Below are positions 33,466-44,502 of a DNA stretch of 64,000 nucleotides, piece by piece. The translations under genes and the position numbers were made by a program. The stretch covers positions 8,730,373 to 8,794,372 of the forward strand of contig OX291548.1 in the NCBI GenBank assembly GCA_946406115.1, read 5' to 3'. The DNA comes from Apoda limacodes. Lineage: Eukaryota; Arthropoda; Insecta; Lepidoptera; Limacodidae. The stretch's first letter is position 1; every line of letters starts with the position of its first letter. Below the pieces are notes generated by a model. It did no database searches, was not told the DNA's origin, and worked only from the letters and a program-made list of their open reading frames with translations.

Positions 33466-33739
33466 GTTTATTAATTTATTCACTTTCTATTTCTATCAAT
33501 ATTTAGAGTTTTAGAAACGTTCTTACACAGAAAATACTATAGATTTTAAACTAACAACATTTGTAGATTAACATCCCAGGTTACTTTTTACCGTCAAGAA
33601 ATAAAATGTTCCCACAGGAAAATGTCTGCCAGACAATATTAAACTGATTCAAAAAACATATTTGAATACTTTTTTTAGGGTTCCTAAGCCAAATAGCAAC
33701 AACGGAAAATTTAAAGTTTCGTCATGTCCTCATTAGCTT

Positions 33740-34320
33740 TTTAGGGTTCCGTAGCCAAATGGCAAAAACGGAACCCTTATAGATTCGTCATGTCTGTCTG
33801 CATGTCCGTCCGTATGTCACAGCCACTTCTTTTCTAAACTATAAGAACTATACTGTTGAAACTTGGTAAGTAGATGTATTCTGTGAACCGCAATAAGATT
33901 TGCACAAAAAAATAGAAAAAAAACAATAAATTTTGGGGGTTCCCCATACTTAGAACTGAAACTCAAAAATTTTTTTTCATCAAACCCATACGTGTGGAGT
34001 TTCTATGGATAGGTCTTCAAAAATGATATTGAGGTTTCTAATATAATTTTTTTCTAAACTGAATAGTTTGCGCAAGAGACACTTCCAAAGTGGTAAAATG
34101 TGCATTACCATGCAAGTTTCTACCGAAAATTGGTTTGAACAAGATCTAGTAAGTAGTTGTTTTTTAATACGTCATAAATAGTAAACCGCGATATTTACCT
34201 TTCATTCAATCAACTCAAATATAAAAATAAAAACATATTTTTTTTGTTTGTCTTTGTAAAGTACTTTAATGGTGGTAGGTACGGAACCCTCGGTGCGTGA
34301 GTCCAAGTCGCATGTGGCCG
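33740..34320 (-). repeat. GGAACCCTAAAAA-family repeat, inverted copy
   Basis: It begins TTAGGGTTCCGTAGCCAAAT and ACGGAACCCTTATAGATTCG, contains CATGTCTGTCTGCATGTCCG, and ends ACGGAACCCTCGGTGCGTGA, then GTCCAAGTCGCATGTGGCCG, the reverse of the CGGCCAAGTGCGAGTCGGAC start. An extra broken copy of its beginning precedes it at 33,678-33,735. Confidence 0.8.
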
Positions 34321-34916
34321 CTTTAATACATACATTTGTGACTTTTATTTGGGATTTAGCTTAGAGTGGCCACTTTTAGTAGAAAAGTTAACTGAATCTG
34401 AAACTGAAGAAATAGTTTGACGAAACAAAATGTAGCTAATTTGTGTGAAGAGAAAGTAAATGACATCTAACGCTAGTTAGCTGGTATAGGGCCCTTAAGC
34501 GCCATTTTGCAATAAAGTTTTTTTTGAAACTACCTGTACATTAAATTAAGAGATTTTTTTTTTCATGGGTATTTAAAAACGCATTTGAGGTTTTCAAAAT
34601 AAAGCTATAAATTGATACCTATAAATAGTTAAAAGTGACCATTTCAGTGCCCGTGCCTGAATAACAGTATCGACCTCAGTTCAATGCAAGGCAAAAAGGA
34701 ATATAAAAAAAGGAATATAGAAATATAAACGTTGTTGTAAATTGAAGGAAAAAGAATTGATCCTTGACGCAAACCAAAAAACACAAAATTAATTTCTGTA
34801 TTGATAAAAATTGTTTAAATAAATCCGAAGCCGAATGTTCTAATATACAAGCCTTGTATACTACCACTTTTTGCAGAAACCTAAAAGAAAATTTACCACC
34901 ATATTCTACAAAAATA
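34321..34916. other. No gene recognised
   Basis: A 63-codon plus ORF at 34,764-34,955 (MTQTKKHKINFCIDKN start) has no recognised domain and overlaps the following repeat. Confidence 0.35.
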
Positions 34917-35043
34917 GGCATTGACAAATTAGTTTTTTTCATTTTTCCACTTTAGTATTTATTTAGTAAGTATTAAGCTTTGTAAGAAGAAGAAAAACAC
35001 AATATCTAGTAACGTGTCGCCAGTGTGCAATAAATAGAGCCTT
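34917..35043. repeat. 127-bp direct repeat, left copy
   Basis: GGCATTGACAAATTAGT, TTCCACTTTAGTATTTATTT, AAGCTTTGTAAGAAGAAGAA and CGCCAGTGTGCAATAAATAG recur in the same order and orientation at 45,960-46,084. The two copies bracket the 8.8-kb fold-back element and the non-LTR RNase H remnant. Confidence 0.85.
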
Positions 35044-35144
35044 CGTTAGTTGGACTTATGTTTTCCGCACTGCCTCATGATAGGGCCATTGTACGTAGGT
35101 AACCGGTAATTGGTTACTCATACCATCCCAGCTCCGTCCATAAT

Positions 35145-35600
35145 TCAAGGAGGCATCTGATGTTATTCAGCGCCTCTCTCATTATCTGTGGATTCTTAAG
35201 GAGCTCACGCTTTTGCAATGTTGAACCACGCGAGAAGGTGTCTCCTCGGCTTCCATGCAGCCCCTGCATAGAGGAATGTCGGTAACGCCGAAATTGAAAA
35301 AGTGTTTGTTCAGCGGGCAGTGACCTGTTAGTATGCCAACTATGTAGCGTAGGTTTTTCCTACTAAGTTGTAACAGCTTGCGACTAATAAGCGTCCAAGG
35401 ATGTGAAAACAATCTTGGTTTGTCTGCAGTCCGTTTGCTCTGCCCACTGCTTGTTGTAAGGTTCTGTCACGTAACCACGTTTTAAGTTGTTTAAAAGGTA
35501 TCGGTACGATTGGTTCGGGTCCCAATATTTTAGTGCCCGATCCTCTCTTCCGCCTTCTGCCGCATCATTGCCTAGAGACCCACTATGCACAACAACTAAT
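35145..35600 (-). pseudogene. Non-LTR retrotransposon RNase H and zinc-knuckle end
   Basis: Minus-strand frames give HSGSLGNDAAEGG (end of RNase H), a middle part split over two frames (PIVPIPFKQLKTWLRDRTLQ and YNKQWAEQTDCRQTK), then LSRKNLRYIVGILTGHCPLN, FFNFGVTDIPLCRGCMEAEE and TPSRVVQHC. This C-terminal order (RNase H, leucine-rich helix with TGHCPLN, CxxC...C knuckle) is typical of I/R1/LOA-type LINEs in insects. The knuckle position that is usually His appears as Arg (TPSRVV). At least one frameshift. The upstream reverse transcriptase is absent. Confidence 0.85.
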
Positions 35601-35686
35601 TTAGCGTTGGTTACAGGTAATTTTGAAGCTTAGAGTAATACTATTGATTTATAATGGATTCGGTTGTCACTGTAAAAACGAAGTTA

Positions 35687-35692
35687 AATATT
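35687..35692. repeat. Left copy of candidate 6-bp target duplication AATATT
   Basis: AATATT directly precedes the AGTAGAGGGGATTCG terminus of the fold-back element. An identical hexamer follows the other terminus at 44,497-44,502. AATATT is self-complementary, so it could also be read as six more bases of inverted repeat. Confidence 0.65.
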
Positions 35693-35708
35693 AGTAGAGG
35701 GGATTCGT

Positions 35709-36045
35709 TGGTTCTGGCGCACTTCCCCCCAACCTCAACCCCTCGCCTAAAAAAAAGCTCACCAACTTTTCTGCTTTGTACGACTCGCGCTTGACCACTC
35801 TCAAAACATTGTTGGTTCTGGCTCACTACCCTCCAACCCAACCCCTCGCCTAAAAACTTTTCTACCCCTGGTTCTGGCTCACTGCCCTCTAGACACTCTC
35901 AAAACCACCCCTGTGTCTGGGGTGTGGCGACTCGCGCTTGACCACTCTCAAAACCACCCCCTTTGTCTGGGGTGTGGCGACTCGCGCTTGACCACTCTCA
36001 AAACCACCCCCTGTGTCTGGGGTGTGGCTACTCACGCTTGACCAA
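35709..36045. repeat. Left terminal tandem repeats of the fold-back element
   Basis: Two longer units begin TTGGTTCTGGC (35,709 and 35,813) and share CAACCCCTCGCCTAAAAA; the first ends ACCACTCTCAAAACATTG. They are followed by about three 49-50-bp units containing CACTCTCAAAACCACCCC, TGTCTGGGGTGTGGC and ACTCGCGCTTGAC (35,893-36,042). The GC- and C-rich composition contrasts with the AT-rich interior. Confidence 0.9.
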
Positions 36046-36406
36046 AACTACCGTGTGACGTCACAGTGACTCCTGTGTATAAACTTGTCTCTAGTTTTGT
36101 TATGTAATTACATCATTATCGTAATGGGTTCTCATGTTTTTCCCCCGTTCATAATTAAGTTATTCCTATTTAATTACAATGATGTTGGTGGTGACATTCC
36201 AAAAACTAGTCCCCCGAGGGTGTATCTCAAGATTTTAGGGGTGTGTCCACTCACGCTTTACAAAAACTTAACCTGGAGACGTGTCGGTTCACGCTTGATA
36301 TGACTTGACATGTTATACCTACAAAAATCTTCAATTCAAGTCGGTCGAAGTTTAAAGAGAAAAGCTGATAAATTGTGTTAAAGATTTACAACTAGCATCG
36401 ACGTCA

Positions 36407-36487
36407 ACATGATGTGTCAAATATGTGATTTACAGGTTAACCAAAGATTCTATGCTCAGCACTTACGAACTAAGAAACACAAATAGA
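36407..36487 (+). pseudogene. Zinc-finger-like N terminus of the left-arm polymerase ORF
   Basis: ATGATGTGTCAAATATGTG opens a 26-codon reading frame with C-x2-C-x12-H-x5-H spacing (CQICDL ... HLRTKKH), stopped by TAG at about 36,485. This short finger precedes the polymerase-like segments in the arm, and its reverse copy is at about 43,690-43,770. It suggests the 5' end of the ancestral ORF; the TAG closes it immediately. Confidence 0.55.
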
Positions 36488-36603
36488 TAATTACTTAATC
36501 ATCATAATTTACTTTATGTGTCTTATATCACTCGTGAAGTATTTATAGCATCAATTGAAGAATCAATACTATTTTATTATTCATGCAGATTTTGATCAGG
36601 AAA

Positions 36604-38160
36604 CAAAAGATTTAAAAAAATCTTTTGAATTTTAAAAAATGACTATTAGGAATTGGATAAAAATTGGTGAATTAGAAAATTATTCAGAACCTTTAAGTGA
36701 TGACACATAGTGATTCAGAAAAAAAAGAAAATGGTAGACCTTAAAAAAAAAAACAGTTCTTAGAAATGCATGTTAATAAGTTCAATCCCTTACGTGGATC
36801 TTCGTATATTCGTAAAAAAGAACGATCAACAATGTTTTAAGTGGACTATATCCTACAAATACACATTCCGATAGGGTATCATCATACTTAAAGCATCAAA
36901 ATAAACTAACGTTTAATAATATTTAGTTCCCAATCAAATTATCTGATATACCCAAGATAGAAAAACAAAATGACATTAGCATTAATATGTTTTAATTAGA
37001 GTTTAACAAAGAAAAAAAAACTTTACAAAATGTTCTAATTAATTACAAATTAACTTATTATTTTTAAACAATGGTTGAAATGGTCATTATTGTATTTATC
37101 ACGCTTGCTAAATAAACAAATAACAAATCAAAATGACGCTATTCAAATCTGGGCCGGTTGCCGTATCTATTTTTAATCTAAAGTTAATTTAATTAATCAC
37201 CAAAAACATGACTGTGCTCAAATTGTTACTGAATAACTAGGAATTCATAAAAAAGAAAAATATTGGTTTAATAGGGAAACAAATAATGATGAAATCTATT
37301 TTGATAAATTTCAAAGAATATTAAAATTACATTTTATAATATATGCAGACTTTGTAGCTCATTTAAAACCAGTCACCTATTGTGTCCCTGATCCATCGAA
37401 GTCATATACGTAAACAATACATGAACATGTAGTTTGTTCTTATGGATACTATATTAAATGTTCATATGATGATAAACTGTCTATATACAGAACATACTCA
37501 GAGCCTAATTGTACAAAAATGTTTATGGAAAGCATTGACAAAGATATTAGCAATATACATAGGATAAATTGTTTTCAAAAATGTCCACTTTCTTTAACTA
37601 ATGAAGAGAAGGAATCTATAAGACAATCGCAATTATGTTATATTAGGTGATGAAATCACAGTAGACTATGACTGGAATACTAGTAATTTTAGAGGTGTTA
37701 GTCACGAATTATTTAGTAGCACAAAGTATCGTGTTCCATTTTTCATTCCTATTCTATTTCACAATCTAAACAATTATGATGCTCATTTTATTGTTCATGC
37801 TTTGAATTTTAAATATTGAGAAATAAAAATAATTCCGCAAAATAAGTAAAAATATATTTCATTCTCATATAAATCTAATATGTCGTATAGTTCATTTGCG
37901 GTTTTTAGATTATTTTTAATTTATGATCTACTAGAGTTTAGATATATTGAATATTATATAAAGACCAATTTACAGAATTAAGAAATCAATTACAAACGAA
38001 AATGATTTTAATAAACTTATTAGGAAAGGTGTTTTTCTTCATGAATTTGTTAATTCTTATGAGTCCTTCAAAATTACATCTCTTCCAAATTAAGACGCTT
38101 TCTTTAACTCTTTAATACCAGTGTATCAAATAATAATTATAAACATGCTCTAAACTCAAA
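36604..38160 (+). pseudogene. Decayed protein-primed DNA polymerase B, left arm copy A
   Basis: Scattered in-frame blocks can be read between many stops: NPLRGSSYI (36,784-36,810), FPIKLSDIPKIEKQN (about 36,928), YADFVAHL (37,342-37,365), IPILFHNLNNYDAHF (about 37,745-37,790) and IIPQNK. The order matches the N-terminal and exonuclease regions of protein-primed family B polymerases found in Polintons and linear plasmids. The YADF block is the Exo I motif but has Val where the second acidic residue is expected, and the palm motifs are absent. More than ten stops and frameshifts: no function. Confidence 0.75.
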
Positions 38161-39711
38161 CAAAAGATTTAAAAAAATCTTTTGAATTTTAAAAAATGAC
38201 TATTAGGAATTGGATAAAAATTGGTGAATTAGAAAATTATTCAGAACCTTTAAGTGATGACACATAGTGATTCAGAAAAAAAAAGAAAATGGTAGACCTT
38301 AAAAAAAAAAACAGTTCTTAGAAATGCATGTTAATAAGTTCAATCCCTTACGTGGATCTTCGTATATTCGTAAAAAAGAACGATCAACAATGTTTTAAGT
38401 GGACTATATCCTACAAATACACATTCCGATAGGGTATCATCATACTTGAGGCATCAAAATAAACTAACGTTTAATAATATTTAGTTCCCAATCAAATTAT
38501 CTGATATACCCAAGATAGAAAAACAAAATGACATTAGCATTAATATGTTTTAATTAGAGTTTAACAAAGAAAAAAAAACTTTACAAAATTTTCTAATTAA
38601 TTACAAATTAACTTATTATTTTTAAACAACGGTTGAAATGGTCATTATTGTATTTATCACGCTTGGTAAATAAACAAATAACAAATTGAAATGACACTAT
38701 TCATATCTGGGCCGGTTGCCGTAACTATTTTTAATCTAAAGTTAATTTAATTAATCACCAGAAACATGAATGTGCTCAAATTTTTACTGAATAACTAGGA
38801 ATTCATAAAAAAGAAAAATATTGGTTTAATAGGGAAACAAATAATGATGAAATCTATTTTGATAAATTTCAAAGAATATTAAAATTACATTTTATAATAT
38901 ATGCAGACTTTGTAGCTCATTTAAAACCCTCCTATTGTCACCTATTGTGTCCCTGATCCATCGAAGTCATATACGTAAACAATACATGAACATGTAGTTT
39001 GTTCTTATGGATAATATATAAAATGTTCATATGATGATAAACTGTCTATATACAGAACATACTCAGAGCCTAATTGTACAAAAATGTTTATGGAAAGCAT
39101 TAACAAAGATATTAGCAATATACATAGGATAAATTGTTTTCAAAAATGTCCACTTTCTTTAACTAATGAAGAGAAGGAATCTATAAGAAAATCGCAATTA
39201 TGTTATATTAGGTGCTGAAATCACAGTAGACTATGACTGGAATACTAGTAATTTTAGAGGTGTTAGTCACGAATTATTTAGTAGCACAAAGTATCGTGTT
39301 CCATTTTTCATTCCTATTCTATTTCACAATCTAAACAATTATGATGCTCATTTTATTGTTCATGCTTTGAATTTTAAAGATTGAGAAATAAAAATAATTC
39401 CGCAAAATAAGTAAAAATATAATTCATTCTCATGTAAACCTAATATGTCGTATAGTTCATTTGCGGTTTTTAGATTATTTTTAATTTATGATCTACTAGA
39501 GTTTAGATATATAGAATATTATATAAAGACCAATTTGCAGAATTAAGAAATCAATTACAAACGAATTTTAATAAACTTATTAGGAAAGGTGTTTTTCTTC
39601 ATGAATTTGTTAATTATTATGAGTCCTTAAAAATTACATCTCTTCCAAATCAAGACGCTTTCTTTAACTCTTTAATACCAGTGTATCAAATTATAATTAT
39701 AAACATGCTCA
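38161..39711 (+). pseudogene. Decayed DNA polymerase B, tandem copy B
   Basis: This is a tandem duplicate of 36,604-38,160 at an offset of about 1557 bp, beginning CAAAAGATTTAAAAAAATC at the exact end of copy A. It carries the same blocks, the same stops and the same Exo I change, plus small differences (an extra CCTCCTATTGTCACC near 38,929 and a 9-bp loss near 39,560). Shared lesions show that the gene was already dead when duplicated. Confidence 0.85.
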
Positions 39712-40688
39712 AAACGATGTCAGCCCAATTTAAATGTAAAAATATGTTGGAATATTCCAATCTATATTTAAGAACTTATGTAATGCTACTCACTGATATT
39801 TCTGATAACTTTAGAATTTTTATATCTAATGTGATATAATTGTAATTATTTATTTTCTTCTTTTTACACTAAGCTGTACACCTATCTATGATATATTTTT
39901 GCCACGGAAAATGAGCTCTATTTTAAAATTAACCTGTAACCTTAAGTACCCTGAACATTTACATGATCTTAATTCAGATTTACCTTTATGCCCTGAAAAA
40001 CATTGTAAACGATTACAGTAAAGATAAGAAATTAGTATCAAAGTTTTATAATAAAACTAAAATATAATTTACTATAGAAATCTCAAACAATGTTTACAAC
40101 TTACTATGAAGTTAATTAGGGTTCATAGAGTTTTACAGTTTAAGCATAGTCCTTAGTTGAAATATATATAGATTTAAATACACAAGTAAGAACTACAGCT
40201 AAAAGTGACTGAAAAAGATTTTTAATAAATAATACATTCTTTGGTAAAATATGGAAAATGTTGAAAAACGTGTATTTGTGAAAAAAAGATATTTATTTGG
40301 AGAATTATAAGTCGTGTCTATGTATCACAAATGTAAATAGTTCACGTGCAGAATTCGAAGTGTGAAACATACTATTTTACACAAAAAATTAAAAAAAATT
40401 TGTTGTAGACTTTTAGTTCTCCAAATAAATCTCTTTTTTTTGTCACACTTTTCTTGAAAACTTTAGATTCGGCAATTACTTTAAAGATTGAGAAATAAAA
40501 ATAATTCCGCAAAATAAGTAAAAATATATTTCATTCTCAAATAAACCTAATATGTCGTATAGTTCATTTGCGGTTTTTAGATTATTTTTAATTTATGATC
40601 TACTAGAGTTAAGATATATAGAATATTATATAAAGACCAATTTGCAGAAATAAGAAATCAATTACAAACGAATTTTAATAAACTTATT
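39712..40688 (+). repeat. Inner part of the left arm, with a third polymerase fragment
   Basis: AT-rich sequence continuing the left arm. 40,482-40,688 repeats the AAAGATTGAGAAATAAAAAT to AAACTTATTA portion of the polymerase region (third partial copy). 40,246-40,450 contains two opposed TATTTATTTGGAGAA-like phrases. No coding potential. Confidence 0.8.
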
Positions 40689-41040
40689 AATGAAAGTTAT
40701 ACATTATAATTTTTATATTTCCAATATACAAAATCGTAACAAGTATTTCGAGAGTCCTACAGAATTCTCAAAAATTAATAAAACTTGTTGTAGACTTATA
40801 ATTGCTTGAAGTAATTGCTGAATCTAAAGATTTCAAAAAAGTGAGACAAAAAAAAGAGATTTATTTGGAGAACTAAATAATAACAATTATATCACATTAG
40901 ATATAACAAATTCTAAAGTTATCAGAAATATCAGTGAGTAGCATTACATAAGTTCTTAAATATAGATTGGAATATTCCAACATATTTTTACATTTAAATT
41001 GAGCTGACATAACAAATTCATGAAGAAAAACACCTTTCCT
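40689..41040. other. Central loop of the fold-back element
   Basis: The 352 bp between the arms are themselves a mosaic: 40,877-41,010 is an inverted copy of 39,715-39,850 (AATATTCCAA, AGAACTTATG landmarks), and 41,011-41,040 starts the right-arm polymerase sequence. It is not an independent gene. Confidence 0.75.
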
Positions 41041-43770
41041 AATAAGTTTATTAAAATTCGTTTGTAATTGATTTCTTATTTCTGCAAATTGGTCTTTATA
41101 TAATATTCTATATATCTAAACTCTAGTAGATCATAAATTAAAAATAATCTAAAAACCGCAAATGAACTATACGACATATTAGGTTTATTTGAGAATGAAA
41201 TATATTTTTACTTATTTTGCGGAATTATTTTTATTTCTCAATCTTTAAAGTAATTGCCGAATCTAAAGTTTTCAAGAAAAGTGTGACAAAAAAAAGAGAT
41301 TTATTTGGAGAACTAAAAGTCTACAACAAATTTTTTTTAATTTTTTGTGTAAAATAGTATGTTTCACACTTCGAATTCTGCACGTGAACTATTTACATTT
41401 GTGATACATAGACACGACTTATAATTCTCCAAATAAATATCTTTTTTTCACAAATACACGTTTTTCAACATTTTCCATATTTTACCAAAGAATGTATTAT
41501 TTATTAAAAATCTTTTTCAGTCACTTTTAGCTGTAGTTCTTACTTGTGTATTTAAATCTATATATATTTCAACTAAGGACTATGCTTAAACTGTAAAACT
41601 CTATGAACCCTAATTAACTTCATAGTAAGTTGTAAACATTGTTTGAGATTTCTATAGTAAATTATATTTTAGTTTTATTATAAAACTTTGATACTAATTT
41701 CTTATCTTTACTGTAATCGTTTACAATGTTTTTCAGGGCATAAAGGTAAATCTGAATTAAGATCATGTAAATGTTCAGGGTACTTAAGGTTACAGGTTAA
41801 TTTTAAAATAGAGCTCATTTTCCGTGGCAAAAATATATCATAGATAGGTGTACAGCTTAGTGTAAAAAGAAGAAAATAAATAATTACAATTATATCACAT
41901 TAGATATAAAAATTCTAAAGTTATCAGAAATATCAGTGAGTAGCATTACATAAGTTCTTAAATATAGATTGGAATATTCCAACATCGTTTTGAGCATGTT
42001 TATAATTATAATTTGATACACTGGTATGAAAGAGTTAAAGAAAGCGTCTTGATTTGGAAGAGATGTAATTTTTAAGGACTCATAAGAATTAACAAATTCA
42101 TGAAGAAAAACACCTTTCCTAATAAGTTTATTAAAATTCGTTTGTAATTGATTTCTTAATTCTGCAAATTGGTCTTTATATAATATTCTATATATCTAAA
42201 CTCTAGTAGATCATAAATTAAAAATAATCTAAAAACCGCAAATGAACTATACGACATATTAGGTTTACATGAGAATGAATTATATTTTTACTTATTTTGC
42301 GGAATTATTTTTATTTCTCAATCTTTAAAATTCAAAGCATGAACAATAAAATGAGCATCATAATTGTTTAGATTGTGAAATAGAATAGGAATGAAAAATG
42401 GAACACGATACTTTGTGCTACTAAATAATTCGTGACTAACACCTCTAAAATTACTAGTATTCCAGTCATAGTCTACTGTGATTTCATCACCTAATATAAC
42501 ATAATTGCGATTTTCTTATAGATTCCTTCTCTTCATTAGTTAAAGAAAGTGGACATTTTTGAAAACAATTTATCCTATGTATATTGCTAATATCTTTGTT
42601 AATGCTTTCCATAAACATTTTTGTACAATTAGGCTCTGAGTATGTTCTGTATATAGACAGTTTATCATCATATGAACATTTTATATATTATCCATAAGAA
42701 CAAACTACATGTTCATGTATTGTTTACGTATATGACTTCGATGGATCAGGGACACAATAGGTGACAATAGGAGGGTTTTAAATGAGCTACAAAGTCTGCA
42801 TATATTATAAAATGTAATTTTAATATTCTTTGAAATTTATCAAAATAGATTTCATCATTATTTGTTTCCCTATTAAACCAATATTTTTCTTTTTTATGAA
42901 TTCCTAGTTATTCAGTAAAAATTTGAGCACATTCGTGTTTCTGGTGATTAATTAAATTAACTTTAGATTAAAAATAGTTACGGCAACCGGCCCAGATATG
43001 AATAGTGTCATTTCAATTTGTTATTTGTTTATTTACCAAGCGTGATAAATACAATAATGACCATTTCAACCGTTGTTTAAAAATAATAAGTTAATTTGTA
43101 ATTAATTAGAACATTTTGTAAAGTTTTTTTTTCTTTGTTAAACTCTAATTCAAACATATTAATGCTAATGTCATTTTGTTTTTCTACCTTGGGTATATCA
43201 GATAATTTGATTGGGAACTGAATATTATTAAACGTTAGTTTATTTTAATGCCTCAAGTATGATGATACCCTATCGGAATGTGTATTTGCAGGATATAGTC
43301 CTCTTAAAACATTGTTGATCGTTCTTTTTTACGAATATACGAAGATCCCCGTAAGGGATTAAACTTATTAACATGCATTTCTAAAAACTGTTTTTTTTTT
43401 TTTTTTTAAGGTCTACATTTTCTTTTTTTTCTAAATCACTATGTGTCATTACACATTTTATTTTTAATGTCATCACTTAAAGGTTCTGAATAATTTTCTA
43501 ATTCACCATTTTTTATCCAATTCCTAATAGTCAAATTTAAAAATTCAAAAGAATTTTTTAAATCTTTTGTTTCCTGATCAAAATCTGCATGAATAATAAA
43601 ATAGTATTGATTCTTCAATTGATGCTATAAATACTTCACGAGTGATATAACAGACACATAAAGTAAATTATGATTAAGAATAAGACATTTCTATTTGTGT
43701 TTCTTAGATCGTAAGTGCTGAGCATAGAATCTTTGCTTAACCTGTAAATCACATATTTGACACATCATGA
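41041..43770 (-). pseudogene. Right-arm inverted copy with a decayed DNA polymerase B
   Basis: Read on the minus strand, this arm mirrors the left: zinc-finger-like start (about 43,770), NPLRGSSYI equivalent (43,332-43,361), the Exo I-like block and the FHNLNNYDAH block (about 42,350-42,380). A single polymerase copy is present, against two in the left arm, plus a short third fragment at 41,041-41,250. Stops and the Exo I replacement are shared with the left copies, and small indels differ. Confidence 0.8.
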
Positions 43771-44079
43771 TGACGTCAATGCTAGTTGTAAATCTTTAAC
43801 ACTATTATCAGCTTTTCTCTTTAAACTTCGACCGACTTGAATTGAAGATTTTCTGTAGGTATAACATGTCAAGTCATATCAAGCGTGAACCGACACGTCT
43901 CCAGGTTGTTTTTGTAAAGCGTGAGTGGACACACCCCTAAAATCTTGAGATACACCCTCGGGGGACTAGTTTTTGGAATGTCACCACCAACATCATTGTA
44001 ATTAAATAGGAATAACTTTATTATGAACGGGGAAAAACATGATAACCCATTACGATAATGATGTAATTACATAACAAAA

Positions 44080-44490
44080 CTAGAGACAAGTTATACACAG
44101 GAGCCACTGTGACGTCACGCAGTAGTTTTGGTCAAGCGTGAGTCGACATAGCCCCAGACACAGGGGTTGGTTGCGTGAGTCGACATAGCCCCAGACACAG
44201 GGGTGGTTTTGAGAGTGGTCAAGCGCGGTGCGGGGCAGAAAAGTTTTTAGGCGGGGGGTTGGGGTTGGAGGGTAGTGAGCCAGAACCAACGATGTTTTGA
44301 GAGTGGTCAAGCGCGAGTCGTGCGTGGCAGAAAAGCTTTTAGGCGAGGGGTTGAGGTTGGAGGGTAGTGCGCCAGAACCAACGATGTATTGAGAGTGGTC
44401 AAGCGCGAGTCGTACAAAGCAAGAAAAAGTTGGTGAGCTTTTTTTTAGGCGAGGGGTTGAGGGGAAGTGCGCCAGAACCAACGAATCTCC
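44080..44490. repeat. Right terminal tandem repeats of the fold-back element
   Basis: This is the inverted counterpart of 35,709-36,045. Three longer units ending in GCCAGAACCAACGA (near 44,292, 44,384 and 44,483) and about two short CCCCAGACACAGGGG units are present, so the unit number differs from the left end. An open frame through it on the minus strand (44,080-44,481) is an artefact of the repeats. Confidence 0.9.
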
Positions 44491-44496
44491 TCTACT

Positions 44497-44502
44497 AATA
44501 TT
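44497..44502. repeat. Right copy of candidate target duplication AATATT
   Basis: AATATT follows the ...CTCCTCTACT terminus, matching 35,687-35,692. Confidence 0.65.

Larger units (their letters stand above)
35693..44496. mobile_element. 8.8-kb Polinton/Maverick-like fold-back element
   Basis: Termini are AGTAGAGGGGATTCGTTGG (left) and the reverse of AGTAGAGGAGATTCGTTGG (right), one mismatch in 19, flanked by AATATT on both sides. The left arm (35,693-40,688) and right arm (41,041-44,496) are near-identical inverted copies, except that the left contains an additional tandem 1.56-kb block. A rearranged 352-bp loop (40,689-41,040) separates them. Both arms carry GC-rich terminal tandem repeats and decayed DNA polymerase B sequence. 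AG termini, 6-bp duplications, long inverted repeats and a protein-primed polymerase are reported features of Polintons. No integrase, ATPase, protease or capsid gene was seen, so this is at most a non-autonomous derivative. Confidence 0.7.

Noticed and set aside
35893..36042. CRISPR-like array in the terminal repeats of the fold-back element
   Set aside because: Units are directly adjacent without unique spacers, and the DNA is eukaryotic.
41041..43770. Independent virus integration in the right arm
   Set aside because: It mirrors the left arm with shared lesions, so it is the inverted half of one element and not a separate event.
44080..44481. 133-codon minus-strand ORF at the right end of the fold-back element
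   Set aside because: It is a product of GC-rich tandem repeats with internal repetition and no domain.
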